Source of the DNA: Curtobacterium sp. VKM Ac-1376 | GTDB lineage: Bacteria; Actinomycetota; Actinomycetes; Actinomycetales; Microbacteriaceae | Direction of reading: 5' to 3' | DNA length: 64,000 nt | NCBI RefSeq assembly: GCF_015351025.1 | Contig: NZ_JADKRV010000003.1 | Location: 186,001-250,000, forward strand | Part shown: one piece after another, positions 1 to 8,347 of the stretch | How the letters are laid out: every line of letters begins with the position of its first letter | How positions within the stretch are numbered: the first letter of the stretch is position 1 | The notes under the pieces: model-generated | Databases searched by the model: none | Told to the model about the DNA's origin: nothing | What the model saw: only the letters and a program-made list of their open reading frames with translations | Position numbers and translations under genes: made by a program

Positions 1-1
1 C

Positions 2-859
2 TCCGGCACGAGGATGCAACGGCTGGGCTACGCGGGCATCCTCGGGATCGGGGTCGTGGACGGAACGATCGACGCGAACTCGGTGAGCGACGTCCGACAG
101 CCAGGTGACCGGGTGAACTCGTACGGCATCACCCTCACACGGGACGCGCGGGCGGCCCCTGCTCAGACGCGGCGGTCCGCTCGGATCCGTGTCCTCCGCA
201 ACCGGATCTCAGGCGTTCCCGAGTGGGAGGGCATCGACACCCATGCCGGCGAGGACATCGAGATCCGCGGCAACGTCGTGAGCGGCTGTCGGGTGGGCAT
301 CGCCGCGGTCCCCTCGAAGGACCCGGCCGACCGGAACCAGACCAGCGTGGCACCGATCGGCCTGACGATCGCCGACAACACCGTCACACGAGCGCCTGGC
401 CTCGCTCCCGGATCGGCCATCCTCGTCAGTGGTGCCGGCACGACCGTGGGATCGACTCGGCCGCGCGCCACGGGGAAAGTCGCCGGCAACGTGCTGACGG
501 GTGGTGGTGGCGCCGAGGGTGAGGGCGGCATCCTCGTCAAGCTCACGCGGGGCATGACGATCGAGGGCAACCGGCTCGAGGCGAGCGTCGACAACGGGAT
601 CTGTCTCGCGCACTCGAACGCGTCGGTCTCCGTCCGGGCCAACCGGGTGAACGGTGTGACCGGCGACGGGGTCGGCGTGAACGTCCGTGAGGGTGCGAAC
701 GACGGGGTGATCAGCGGGAACCGCTTCGGTTCCAGCAGGCCGGCGTTGGTCGTGGCCGTCCGGTTCGGTGCCCGGGGCAACCGCTTCCGGGTGTCCGGCA
801 ACTCGTGGGCCAACGCGCGCGTCCGACTCGCCCGTGGCGGGGCCGTCATCACCAGCTGA
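2..859 (+). CDS. Right-handed parallel beta-helix protein, C-terminal part
   Basis: The reading frame is open to the left edge, so only the last 285 or so residues are present and the true start lies outside the window. The visible part is a run of short repeats rich in G, N, V and I, with patterns such as IEIRGNVVSG, MTIEGNRLEA and GVISGNRFGS. These are the coils of a right-handed parallel beta-helix (pectate-lyase or NosD-like fold). Such proteins are usually secreted and bind or cleave polysaccharide, but no catalytic site can be assigned here. It is convergent with the next gene, with a hairpin between them. The ATG at 14 is probably internal. Confidence 0.7.
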   Translation, partial: SGTRMQRLGYAGILGIGVVDGTIDANSVSDVRQPGDRVNSYGITLTRDARAAPAQTRRSARIRVLRNRISGVPEWEGIDTHAGEDIEIRGNVVSGCRVGIAAVPSKDPADRNQTSVAPIGLTIADNTVTRAPGLAPGSAILVSGAGTTVGSTRPRATGKVAGNVLTGGGGAEGEGGILVKLTRGMTIEGNRLEASVDNGICLAHSNASVSVRANRVNGVTGDGVGVNVREGANDGVISGNRFGSSRPALVVAVRFGARGNRFRVSGNSWANARVRLARGGAVITS

Positions 860-871
860 GGCGGAACGAGG

Positions 872-905
872 GATGCCCCCGGGGCCATGCGGTCCCGGGG
901 GCATC
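872..905. terminator. Hairpin terminator between convergent genes
   Basis: Perfect 12-bp arms GATGCCCCCGGG and CCCGGGGGCATC, extended inward by pairs around an ATGC loop. It sits between the stop of the beta-helix gene and the stop of the opposing secreted repeat protein, so it may serve both strands. There is no strong T-run. Confidence 0.65.
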
Positions 906-924
906 GATCGAGTGCGGTACCGCC

Positions 925-2973
925 TCAGCTCGCTGCGAGGGAGAAGGTGCGGCTCTTGGTCGCCGTTCCGTTGACGGTCTGTTCGATCACGAAGTCGAAC
1001 TTGGTCGCGCCCTTGGAGACGACGCGGTCGAAGGACCACGTGCCGTCGGTGGCGACATCGTGGGTGCCGGCGACGATCTGGGTGCCGCTGGGGTTGAGGA
1101 CACGGAACGTGGCGCCCGGGGTCGCGGTGCCGGTGAAGTGGTTCGAGACGCCGGCCGTCACGGACTTCGTCGCCACGGTGGCGTCCCGCACCGCCGACGC
1201 GCTCAGGGAGAAGGTGCGGCTCTTGGTCGCCGTTCCGTTGACGGTCTGTTCGATCACGAAGTCGAACTTGGTCGCGCCCTTGGAGACGACGCGGTCGAAG
1301 GACCACGTGCCGTCGGTGGCGACATCGTGGGTGCCGGCGACGATCTGGGTGCCGCTGGGGTTGAGGACACGGAACGTGGCGCCCGGGGTCGCGGTGCCGG
1401 TGAAGTGGTTCGAGACGCCGGCCGTGACCGACTTCGTGGTGACCGTCGCCGGGATGACGCGCTTCTCCTCGGCACTGAAACCGATGTTCCGCATGATCGA
1501 GGTCCGGCCGTCCGCGGTGGTCTGCGTGAAGGTCAGCTCGTAGCCGTCGCGGCTGGTCAGTGCGGCGTCGGCCTTCCAGGTCCCGACGCCCGAACGTGCG
1601 CCGGTGACCCTTGCCTCGAAGACCTCCTTGCCGTTCTGGTCGGTCGCGGTGATGGTCGCGCCGGACTCGGCGGTGCCGGAGAAGACGCGACCGCCCGGCG
1701 TGTAGGTGTTGGTGTCGGCCAGGCCCTCGACCTGCAGGAGGCGGGGGAGCGGCACTCGCTCCGACATCGACGAGAACCCCTGGCCGTCGAAGCCCAGGTT
1801 GACGATGTCGAGCTGCTTGCCGGTCTCCTGTGCCCTGATGACGTAGCTCCAGGCGTCGCTGTGCCCGACGCCGGCCACGACCCGGTCGCCGTCGAGGACC
1901 CAGAGCGCGGGAGCGTCATCACGCTCGCCGACGACCTGGACGCGGCCATCGGTGTGGACGTACGCGGAGCGCAGGGTCGGCTTCGGCACCGAGGCATCGG
2001 TTGGGAGCTGCGCCAGCGGCGCTGCGGTGCGGCTCGAGGGCGTGCCGTCGGCGGCCTTCGCCACGACGTAGACGGTCGAGCCGAGGCGGTCCTGGGGGAT
2101 CCGCGCGACGTAGCCGGTCTCCTGGAGGGACGCGTCGGCGAGCTTCGCACCGGAAACGTCCTCGACGACGACCGATGCGGCCGAGTCGTCGTACCGTCCG
2201 GTCACCACGAAGGAGCCGTCGAGCCGCCGTTCGGTCGTCTGCAGCGTTGGTGCAGTCGGCGCGTCCGATGCCGCCGGCGAGAACCGGACGTCGCGGAGCT
2301 CGTTCGTCCGGCCGTCGGTCGTCGTCTGCGTGAGGGTGATCACGTGGTCGGAGCCGGCGAGGTCGGCATCGGCGTTCCAGGTGCCGGTCCCGTTGCGTGC
2401 CCCGCTGACCTCGGTCGTGAACAGGGTGGCGCCTGAGGTGGTGTCCTTCGCGACGATGGTGGCGCCGGCGGTTGCACTGCCGGCGAAGTGGGTGGTGCCG
2501 GGTACGAACGTGTTCTGCTGTTGCAGTCCGTCGACCCTGATGGTGCGGGGAATCGGGATGCGCTCGCCGCGGGTCTGGGTGCCGTCGGCGGCGGTGTGGA
2601 CCCGGACCACCTCGAGACCGGCGTCCTGCAGCCGGTTCTGCACGGTGATGAAGAACGCACCACCGCCGGTCGAGCGGTCGTAGACCGTGTCACCGAGGAC
2701 CAGCCAGAGATCATCGCCCCCGGCGTCTCCGGCGAGGATCCGGGATCCGAACGGGGTACTCCAGTCCTGGTAGAACTTCGGTGCCGTCAGCGAGGGGTCG
2801 ACGGGCAGCGCGTCGAAGTCGGGGGTGTCGGCGCGCACCGCGGACTCCGAGGTGGAAGGTGCCGTGGCCGTGGACGCCGCGGTGGCGATGGTGGGCGTCA
2901 GTAGGCCGAAGCCGAGGGAGGCGGTGAGGACGCTGCAGACGACTGCGGCGCTCCGGAACGAGGTGGGTGCCAT
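925..2973 (-). CDS. Secreted protein with Ig-like repeats
   Basis: A 682-residue protein with a signal peptide (hydrophobic stretch about residues 8-30, then ATAAS). Two diverged modules follow in the middle, each starting near a PxPRxxxVxGL motif and ending TTxDGRT. The C-terminus is two nearly identical Ig-like repeats of 89-residue period (about residues 517-682), rich in T, V and G and typical of stalk or adhesin modules. No LPXTG anchor or catalytic motif is seen, so a secreted or wall-associated structural role is inferred. The start is supported by AAAGGAG just upstream. An inverted repeat at 3001-3023 overlaps the promoter area. The M60 peptidase two genes away may also act at the surface. 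Confidence 0.7.
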   Translation of the reverse strand: MAPTSFRSAAVVCSVLTASLGFGLLTPTIATAASTATAPSTSESAVRADTPDFDALPVDPSLTAPKFYQDWSTPFGSRILAGDAGGDDLWLVLGDTVYDRSTGGGAFFITVQNRLQDAGLEVVRVHTAADGTQTRGERIPIPRTIRVDGLQQQNTFVPGTTHFAGSATAGATIVAKDTTSGATLFTTEVSGARNGTGTWNADADLAGSDHVITLTQTTTDGRTNELRDVRFSPAASDAPTAPTLQTTERRLDGSFVVTGRYDDSAASVVVEDVSGAKLADASLQETGYVARIPQDRLGSTVYVVAKAADGTPSSRTAAPLAQLPTDASVPKPTLRSAYVHTDGRVQVVGERDDAPALWVLDGDRVVAGVGHSDAWSYVIRAQETGKQLDIVNLGFDGQGFSSMSERVPLPRLLQVEGLADTNTYTPGGRVFSGTAESGATITATDQNGKEVFEARVTGARSGVGTWKADAALTSRDGYELTFTQTTADGRTSIMRNIGFSAEEKRVIPATVTTKSVTAGVSNHFTGTATPGATFRVLNPSGTQIVAGTHDVATDGTWSFDRVVSKGATKFDFVIEQTVNGTATKSRTFSLSASAVRDATVATKSVTAGVSNHFTGTATPGATFRVLNPSGTQIVAGTHDVATDGTWSFDRVVSKGATKFDFVIEQTVNGTATKSRTFSLAAS
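938..1425 (-). repeat. Exact 221-bp direct repeat inside a coding region
   Basis: Bases 938-1158 recur without a mismatch at 1205-1425, a spacing of 267 bp or 89 codons. The copies encode the last two Ig-like modules of the secreted protein at 925-2973. Perfect identity, including synonymous positions, indicates a recent duplication or ongoing conversion. Confidence 0.95.
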
Positions 2974-3000
2974 GAGGGCTCCTTTGATGGGGGAAGCCCA

Positions 3001-3023
3001 GTGTATTTACATGTGAAATACAC
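3001..3023. promoter_or_regulatory. 23-bp operator-like inverted repeat
   Basis: Perfect 8-bp arms GTGTATTT and AAATACAC with a 7-bp centre, AT-rich in a GC-rich background. It lies between the divergent starts at 2973 (minus) and 3088 (plus), 28 bases before the secreted repeat protein. The size and symmetry fit a dimeric repressor site; the regulator is unknown. Confidence 0.6.
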
Positions 3024-3087
3024 ATCCTGTTGATATTGCGAGTGCGATGTCCGCCGGCTCGGCTCGGGCGCCGGGTACGCTGACGCG

Positions 3088-4227
3088 GTGCCAGACTTCG
3101 CCGACCTCTTCCGCCGACGCGACGACGACGCCCCGGACCTCATCGCGATCGACGGTACCGACCGGTTCCTCCTCGACGAGGCGCCGCACGTGCACGGAGA
3201 CGCGCTCCGGCAGCCCGGGGAGGTCGCCGTAGTCGACGACCGGTACGGGGTCCTGACGCTCGGGCTCATCACCCAGTACGGTGCATCGAACATCCGCGTG
3301 GTGCAGGACTCGCTCATCGGAGAGCGTGCCCTCGAGGCGAACGCCGGCACCTTCGGGCTGCGTGGCTTCCACCACCCGGATTCGCTCGAAGAGGCGTTCC
3401 GGAACGTCCGGCTCGTGGTGCTGCGGCTGTCGAAGTCGCACGACCGCCTGGACGAGATCGCCCGCGCCGTCGCCAGGTTCGCCGCACCGGACGTCGTGCT
3501 GCTGTGCGGCGGCAACGTGAAGTACATGAACGTGTCGCAGAACGACGTGCTGCGACGGTCGTTCGGTGAGGTCACGGCCTCCCGCGGCCGGGGTAAGTCG
3601 CGGCTGCTCATCGCGCAGGATCCGCTGCAGGCACAGGCGAACCGCGCCGCGGTCACGAACCCGTGGCCCCGGTCAGTGCACGTCGACGACCTCGGCATGA
3701 CCCTGGTGGCACATGGCGGGGTGTTCGGGGGGACGTCGCTCGACCGGGGGACGCGCGTGCTGCTCGATGTGATGGACGACGCGGTGCCGACGGCGCGGAC
3801 GATCGTCGACCTGGGGTGCGGCAACGGGGTCATCGCCGCCGCAGCGGCCCGTCGTCGGCCGGCGGTGCAGGTCGTCGCGACGGACGTCTCCCGTATCGCC
3901 GTCGAGTCGACGCGCGCGACCGCCGAGGCCAACGGCGTCGCGCACCGGGTGACCGTGCTCCGGACCGACGCGGGGGACGAGCTCCCAGCTGGGTCCGCGC
4001 AACTGGTGCTGTGCAACCCGCCGTTCCACGCGGACACCACGGTGACCACCGACACGGCTGAGGCGATGTTCCGGAACGCGGCCACGATCCTCCAGTCCGG
4101 CGGTGAACTCTGGTGTGTCTGGAACTCGCACCTGCGGTACCGACCGTTGTTGGAGCGGGCGGTGGGGCCGACCCGCCAGGTGACCCGCACCGACCGGTTC
4201 ACCGTGACCGCCTCGCGCCGCGCGTAG
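3088..4227 (+). CDS. RlmG/RsmC-like rRNA guanine-N2 methyltransferase
   Basis: A 379-residue class I S-adenosylmethionine methyltransferase. The C-terminal half has the SAM-binding motif DLGCGNGVIAAAA (about residue 234) and the catalytic NPPFH motif (about 311), typical of enzymes that methylate guanine N2 in rRNA. The N-terminal half is a second, degenerate methyltransferase-like domain. The two-domain layout and length match RlmG (23S G1835) and RsmC (16S G1207). Which base is modified cannot be told. The start is GTG at 3088. The gene is divergent from the secreted repeat protein and convergent with the M60 peptidase. Confidence 0.8.
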   Translation: MPDFADLFRRRDDDAPDLIAIDGTDRFLLDEAPHVHGDALRQPGEVAVVDDRYGVLTLGLITQYGASNIRVVQDSLIGERALEANAGTFGLRGFHHPDSLEEAFRNVRLVVLRLSKSHDRLDEIARAVARFAAPDVVLLCGGNVKYMNVSQNDVLRRSFGEVTASRGRGKSRLLIAQDPLQAQANRAAVTNPWPRSVHVDDLGMTLVAHGGVFGGTSLDRGTRVLLDVMDDAVPTARTIVDLGCGNGVIAAAAARRRPAVQVVATDVSRIAVESTRATAEANGVAHRVTVLRTDAGDELPAGSAQLVLCNPPFHADTTVTTDTAEAMFRNAATILQSGGELWCVWNSHLRYRPLLERAVGPTRQVTRTDRFTVTASRRA

Positions 4228-4249
4228 CGGGCGGCCCGCCGGTCGGCGG

Positions 4250-6697
4250 TCAGCTCGCGACGCGGATCGTCTCGCCGTCGACCGTCCCCGTGACGGTGTA
4301 GCCGAGTCCGCTGGTACCAGCCGGAGCCCCGGGGGTGACCCGCACGAGCGGTGACCACCGGATGAGCGTGCCCGATGGCAGGTCGATCGCGACCGGCGCC
4401 AGAGCCGCCGTCAGGAGGGTGCCCGACTCGCTCGTGGAAGCGCCTTCGAGATCCAGGCTGGACTCCGCAGTCCAGGAGCCGCCCGGGCGCAGGACCTCGG
4501 CGACGAGGGTGGTCTGCCCGGGAGCGAAGGTCGTCGCGTCCGGAGCGGTGAGGACCACCTCAGCAGCCAGCTGCTCGATGGAACGCGTGGTCTCGAGCCG
4601 CGCTTCGACGCGGGTGTCCGCGCGGCGCGACAGCGCCACCGACGCGCCCGGACTCGCGACGATCGGATCAGTGGTCATCGGCTCGAAACGACCGTCCACG
4701 ATCCTGTAGCGCTGGACCGTCGCGGGGTCGGCCGGTCGGAGCACGCTGTCGCCCCAGCGGTCCAGGCGCGCTCGCGCCTCGGCATGGCGCACCTCGAGCA
4801 CCTGGCCGTCCTGGTACGCCTGCTCGAAGCCCGACGCCAGCGCATGCGCGGTCTCGTTGCCGCGGACCGACCACGTGCCGATCTGCTCGCGGCGGTCCTC
4901 GCTGCGGAGCTCGAAGCCGACGTACTCGTTGCTGCCCCACGACGGGTGCGCGGTGTACGTCGTCCCGGCGTAGAGCCGCAGCACGTGGTCCCTCGGATCC
5001 GTGACCAGGCGCATGACGTTCCGGTCGGCGATGCCGTCGAAGGAGAACATGTTGCCCGGTTCCACGGTGACCGGGCGCGTCAGGACCTCGCGGATGCCCA
5101 GGTTGTTCCGGAGCGCCACGAGCAGCGTTCCGGTACCCGCCGCGGTTGCCGAGACGAGTTGGCCGGTGTACTCGGGCACGCCGCGGCCGTCCGTGTTCTG
5201 GAGGTCGGTGACCTCGGGCGCCTGGTCGAGGCGCTGTTGTCCCACCACGACCGTCGGCTGGTCCCCGGTGATGCGCCCGACCGGGACCGCGTACGGGTCG
5301 AGGTCGTGGTCGAGGCGGTCGGTCGCGGAGGTCCGGTTCTCCCAGATGTCGGTGGTGAGCGGGGGGAGTTCGGCGAGTGCCGCCGACGTCTCCGCGGACA
5401 GAGGGAAGCCCCACTCGGCGAAGAACGGGCGGAGGTCGCGGTCGGCGATCGTCGCGGCGGTGCGCGCGAACAGCTGGTGCTTCGAGTCGCCGTTGTCCGG
5501 GGTGCTGACCTCGCCGAGTGCGAGGCTGGTCCGGAGAGCCTGGTTCAGTCGGGGGTAGAAGTGCTCACCGAAACCCCGGCGGAGTTGGTCGAACATGAGG
5601 ATCTTCACCCAGCCGTCCTGGGAGTGGTAGGCGCGTTCGTCGAGCGGCTTCGCGAAGTACGCCGCGACGCCGGTGGCGCCCTGGTGGTCGAGTCGGTTCT
5701 CGCCGCTGATCGAGTGCTGGACGTCGAGCACCGAGGTGTTCACCACGACCTCGCCCATGCCTGACCAGTTGTACGCGGGCGTCTGGTAGGTGTGACCGAC
5801 CTCATGCCAGAAGCCCCACATGTCCCCTGGTGCCGCTGCGAGCAGCTCTGAGGCGGCGCCGCTCTGCAACGGCATCGTGATGCGGTCGTTCCCGGCGCTC
5901 GCGTAGGCGCCGCCGGTGTCCGGGGTCGTGATGTGCAGACGCTGCGGGGACTTCCGTGCGAGCCCCACGGCACCGTCGAGCAGCCCGAAGTGGTCGTTCG
6001 TGAGCGCGACGACCCGGTCCCAGAGCGCGACGCGGGCCGTGATGTCGTCGGGGATCCGGTAGAAGACCCCACGCGGCGGCTCGGCGAACGTCCGGTCGCC
6101 GATCAGGGTGACGAACGGAGCATCCGGGTGCGCAGCCCGGTCGCGCGTGAACTCGTCGTTCGAAGTCGAGTGGCGGATGAAGACGGGTAGCGCTTCTCCG
6201 CCACGGACCGTCACGTCGTGCGAGCCCGACGGGGACCGGTCGATCAGGTACACGAGCCCGTCCACCGGCGCGGTCACGGTGGTGGTCCCCTCGGCGACCG
6301 GGAAGGTCGTGATGCCGACGGCCGATCCCCCGTTGTGCGCGCCGTAGTTCCCGTACAGGCCGATGCCGACCTGCATCGCCGGCGCACCAGCCGGCAGGGT
6401 CACCTCGACCTCGGTGCCCTTCGGTGCGAAGCGGGAGGCGGGCTGCAGGTCGCTGTGTCGGTAACTGCGGCCCTCGCGGCGACGCTCCGTCTCGGCGTCA
6501 CCCTGGCCGTGGACCCGGACGGTGGTCGCGCGATCGCCGTCCGTGTGCACGATGGAGGCCCGGTCGGCCGTCGTCGAAGACGACGAGGGCGTCGGTGTCG
6601 ATGCTGCTCCGACTGCGGTGACCCCGCCGCCGATGATCGTTCCGACGGCGACGAGCATCGCGGTGAGGGCTCGTGCGGGCAGGATTACAAAGCGCAT
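4250..6697 (-). CDS. Secreted M60 (enhancin-like) zinc metallopeptidase
   Basis: An 815-residue protein with a signal peptide (residues 1 to about 32) followed by a Ser/Thr-rich linker. The zinc-peptidase motif is HEVGH at residues 298-302, with a downstream Glu at 316 fitting the HExxH...E pattern of peptidase family M60. Family members cut heavily O-glycosylated proteins such as mucins. The C-terminal 400 residues look like beta-rich accessory domains. The natural substrate in this organism is unknown; plant or insect surface glycoproteins are possible. A TATTCT box lies 6 bases before the ATG with no ribosome site, suggesting a leaderless transcript. Confidence 0.85.
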   Translation of the reverse strand: MRFVILPARALTAMLVAVGTIIGGGVTAVGAASTPTPSSSSTTADRASIVHTDGDRATTVRVHGQGDAETERRREGRSYRHSDLQPASRFAPKGTEVEVTLPAGAPAMQVGIGLYGNYGAHNGGSAVGITTFPVAEGTTTVTAPVDGLVYLIDRSPSGSHDVTVRGGEALPVFIRHSTSNDEFTRDRAAHPDAPFVTLIGDRTFAEPPRGVFYRIPDDITARVALWDRVVALTNDHFGLLDGAVGLARKSPQRLHITTPDTGGAYASAGNDRITMPLQSGAASELLAAAPGDMWGFWHEVGHTYQTPAYNWSGMGEVVVNTSVLDVQHSISGENRLDHQGATGVAAYFAKPLDERAYHSQDGWVKILMFDQLRRGFGEHFYPRLNQALRTSLALGEVSTPDNGDSKHQLFARTAATIADRDLRPFFAEWGFPLSAETSAALAELPPLTTDIWENRTSATDRLDHDLDPYAVPVGRITGDQPTVVVGQQRLDQAPEVTDLQNTDGRGVPEYTGQLVSATAAGTGTLLVALRNNLGIREVLTRPVTVEPGNMFSFDGIADRNVMRLVTDPRDHVLRLYAGTTYTAHPSWGSNEYVGFELRSEDRREQIGTWSVRGNETAHALASGFEQAYQDGQVLEVRHAEARARLDRWGDSVLRPADPATVQRYRIVDGRFEPMTTDPIVASPGASVALSRRADTRVEARLETTRSIEQLAAEVVLTAPDATTFAPGQTTLVAEVLRPGGSWTAESSLDLEGASTSESGTLLTAALAPVAIDLPSGTLIRWSPLVRVTPGAPAGTSGLGYTVTGTVDGETIRVAS

Positions 6698-6709
6698 GAC
6701 ATTAGAATA
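6698..6709 (-). promoter_or_regulatory. -10 box of a probable leaderless promoter
   Basis: On the minus strand TATTCT (6709-6704) is separated from the ATG of the M60 gene by AATGTC only, so transcription would begin at or next to the A of the start codon. No Shine-Dalgarno is present. A clear -35 is not seen. Confidence 0.45.
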
Positions 6710-6734
6710 TCAGATGTACGCGCGACCGTGTTGA

Positions 6735-6775
6735 CGACGAAGGGCGGCCGCGCACCGCGCGACCGCCCTTCGTCG
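6735..6775. terminator. Hairpin terminator
   Basis: Perfect 13-bp arms CGACGAAGGGCGG and CCGCCCTTCGTCG with a 15-base centre, directly downstream of the aldo/keto reductase gene (minus strand) and upstream of the M60 gene. Confidence 0.7.
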
Positions 6776-6784
6776 ACCTGCTGA

Positions 6785-7615
6785 CTACGCCGGCACGTAG
6801 TCGAACGTGTCCGGGTCCGGACCCGTGCGGTGGCCCTTGTCGAGGGCGGTGATGTCCGTCATGTCCTCGTCGGAGAGCTCGAAGTCGAAGATCGCGAAGT
6901 TCTCTTCGACGCGGGCACGTGTCACCGACTTCGGGAACACGATGTCGCCGCGCTGGATGTGCCAGCGGAGGACGACCTGCGCCGGCGACTTGCCGATCGA
7001 CGACGCGATGCGGGTGATGGTCTCGTCGTCGAGGACGAGACCCTGCGCGATCGGGGACCAGGCCTCGGTCGCGATGCCGAGCTCGCGGTCCACGGCGCGG
7101 AGGTCGTCCTGCACCAGGTACGGGTGCACCTCGATCTGGTTGACCGACGGCGGGACGTCGGTCTCGGCACGCAGACGGTGCAGGTGGTGTGCCTGGAAGT
7201 TCGAGACGCCGATCGAGCGGGCGGTGCCGGCGTGGTACAGGTCCTCGAGGGCCTTCCACGTCGGCACGAAGTCCGAGACAGTGGGCAGCGGCCAGTGGAT
7301 GAGGAACAGGTCGGTGTAGCCGCCGAGCAGATCGGCCGACTTCTTGCCGTTCTCCAGCGCGGCCGCCGGGTCGTGGAAGCCGTTGTTGAGCTTCGAGGTG
7401 ACGAAGATCTCCTCGCGCGGGATGCCGGAGGCAGCGATCGCCTCGCCGACCTCCTTCTCGTTGCCGTACATCTCGGCGGTGTCGATGTGGCGGTAACCGA
7501 CCTCGAGCGCGGCCAGTGTGGCGGCCTTCGTCTCGGAGGGGTCGATCTGGAAGACACCGAAGCCGAGCTGCGGGATGGTCTTGCCGTCGTTCAGGGTGAT
7601 GTTCGGAACGGTCAT
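6785..7615 (-). CDS. Aldo/keto reductase (2,5-diketogluconate reductase type)
   Basis: A 276-residue NADPH-dependent (beta/alpha)8 reductase. Family marks are the start LGFGVFQID, the catalytic-Asp/Tyr region GYRHIDTAEMYGNE, the Lys strand VTSKL and the His strand LIHWPLP, so the D-Y-K-H tetrad appears intact. The C-terminal cofactor region GDIVFPKSV is present. The subfamily includes DkgA/B-type enzymes that reduce 2,5-diketo-gluconate and other aldehydes; the substrate cannot be fixed. I chose the ATG at 7615 because the family homology begins there (MTVPNITLNDG); a longer frame upstream looks non-coding. Confidence 0.85.
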   Translation of the reverse strand: MTVPNITLNDGKTIPQLGFGVFQIDPSETKAATLAALEVGYRHIDTAEMYGNEKEVGEAIAASGIPREEIFVTSKLNNGFHDPAAALENGKKSADLLGGYTDLFLIHWPLPTVSDFVPTWKALEDLYHAGTARSIGVSNFQAHHLHRLRAETDVPPSVNQIEVHPYLVQDDLRAVDRELGIATEAWSPIAQGLVLDDETITRIASSIGKSPAQVVLRWHIQRGDIVFPKSVTRARVEENFAIFDFELSDEDMTDITALDKGHRTGPDPDTFDYVPA

Positions 7616-7688
7616 GGTGTCATGCAACCAAACGACCCTCAGCGTGCATTCCGGCAACGCCCAGGAACGGCGTTCCCGGGCGTGCCAC

Positions 7689-8108
7689 TCACGACAGCGC
7701 CGCGGTGATGTACGCCTGCAGTGCCTGCCCGTACGCGATCGCCGGCACCTCGGACGCGAAGCTCCGGTCGGCCCCGCCGATCGTCGCCGTCACCGTGAAG
7801 ACCACGCGGCCGCCGACCTGCACCCGGGTCAGCCCGATGAACGACGGTCCGAGCAGTTCGCGGAGCTGGTCCTCGCGGGGCAGCCACAGCGACTCGGTCG
7901 CCGTCACGGAGTCGAGTGCCCACTCCGTCGTCCCGTTGAACCCGAGGATCGTGCCGGTGGGGGAGTCGTGCCGTTCGACCGTCATCTCGGACACCGTGTA
8001 GACGTCCTCGTCGATGCCCGGCTTGTCGATGACGAACCGGTCCCCGGTCTCGGGGTGCCAGCGGAGGCCGGCGTCACGGAGGGACCTGGCGAGTTCGACG
8101 GTGATCAC
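7689..8108 (-). CDS. Conserved hypothetical protein (139 aa)
   Basis: A small soluble protein starting VITVELARSLRDAG and containing GFNGTTEWALDSV and LWLPREDQLRELL. I recall similar short proteins in Microbacteriaceae, sometimes labelled pilus assembly protein CpaE, but nothing here shows an ATPase or pilus function, so I do not use that name. No signal peptide or membrane segment is seen. The GTG at 8108 is taken as start because the conserved part begins there and a GGTGGG-like site precedes it. It is divergent from the beta-mannosidase. Confidence 0.6.
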   Translation of the reverse strand: MITVELARSLRDAGLRWHPETGDRFVIDKPGIDEDVYTVSEMTVERHDSPTGTILGFNGTTEWALDSVTATESLWLPREDQLRELLGPSFIGLTRVQVGGRVVFTVTATIGGADRSFASEVPAIAYGQALQAYITAALS

Positions 8109-8347
8109 GTTCCCACCCTGCCCGTGCGACCCGCCCCTGTCACCACATAGGTCGCCGAAAGCATCCCGTACTAGCATCGCCGAGCACCCCCACGCGCGAG
8201 CGCCACCCGTTCGCGCGCGCGACGTGACGACGCCCGGGCAACCGGTGCCGCGCCTCCAGGCCGTTGCAACCGGCCACGGGGCGGGACGCCGGCCGGCGTC
8301 CCGACCGCGGTGGACGGACGACCCGGCCGCCGAAGAGAAGGACCCGT

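Noticed and set aside
7689-8108. Naming the small protein CpaE
   Set aside because: That label is used for relatives, but no P-loop or receiver domain is present at this length.
8264-8347. A longer N-terminus for the beta-mannosidase
   Set aside because: The extra 28 residues are R-rich without family similarity, while GAGAAGGA fits the ATG at 8348.
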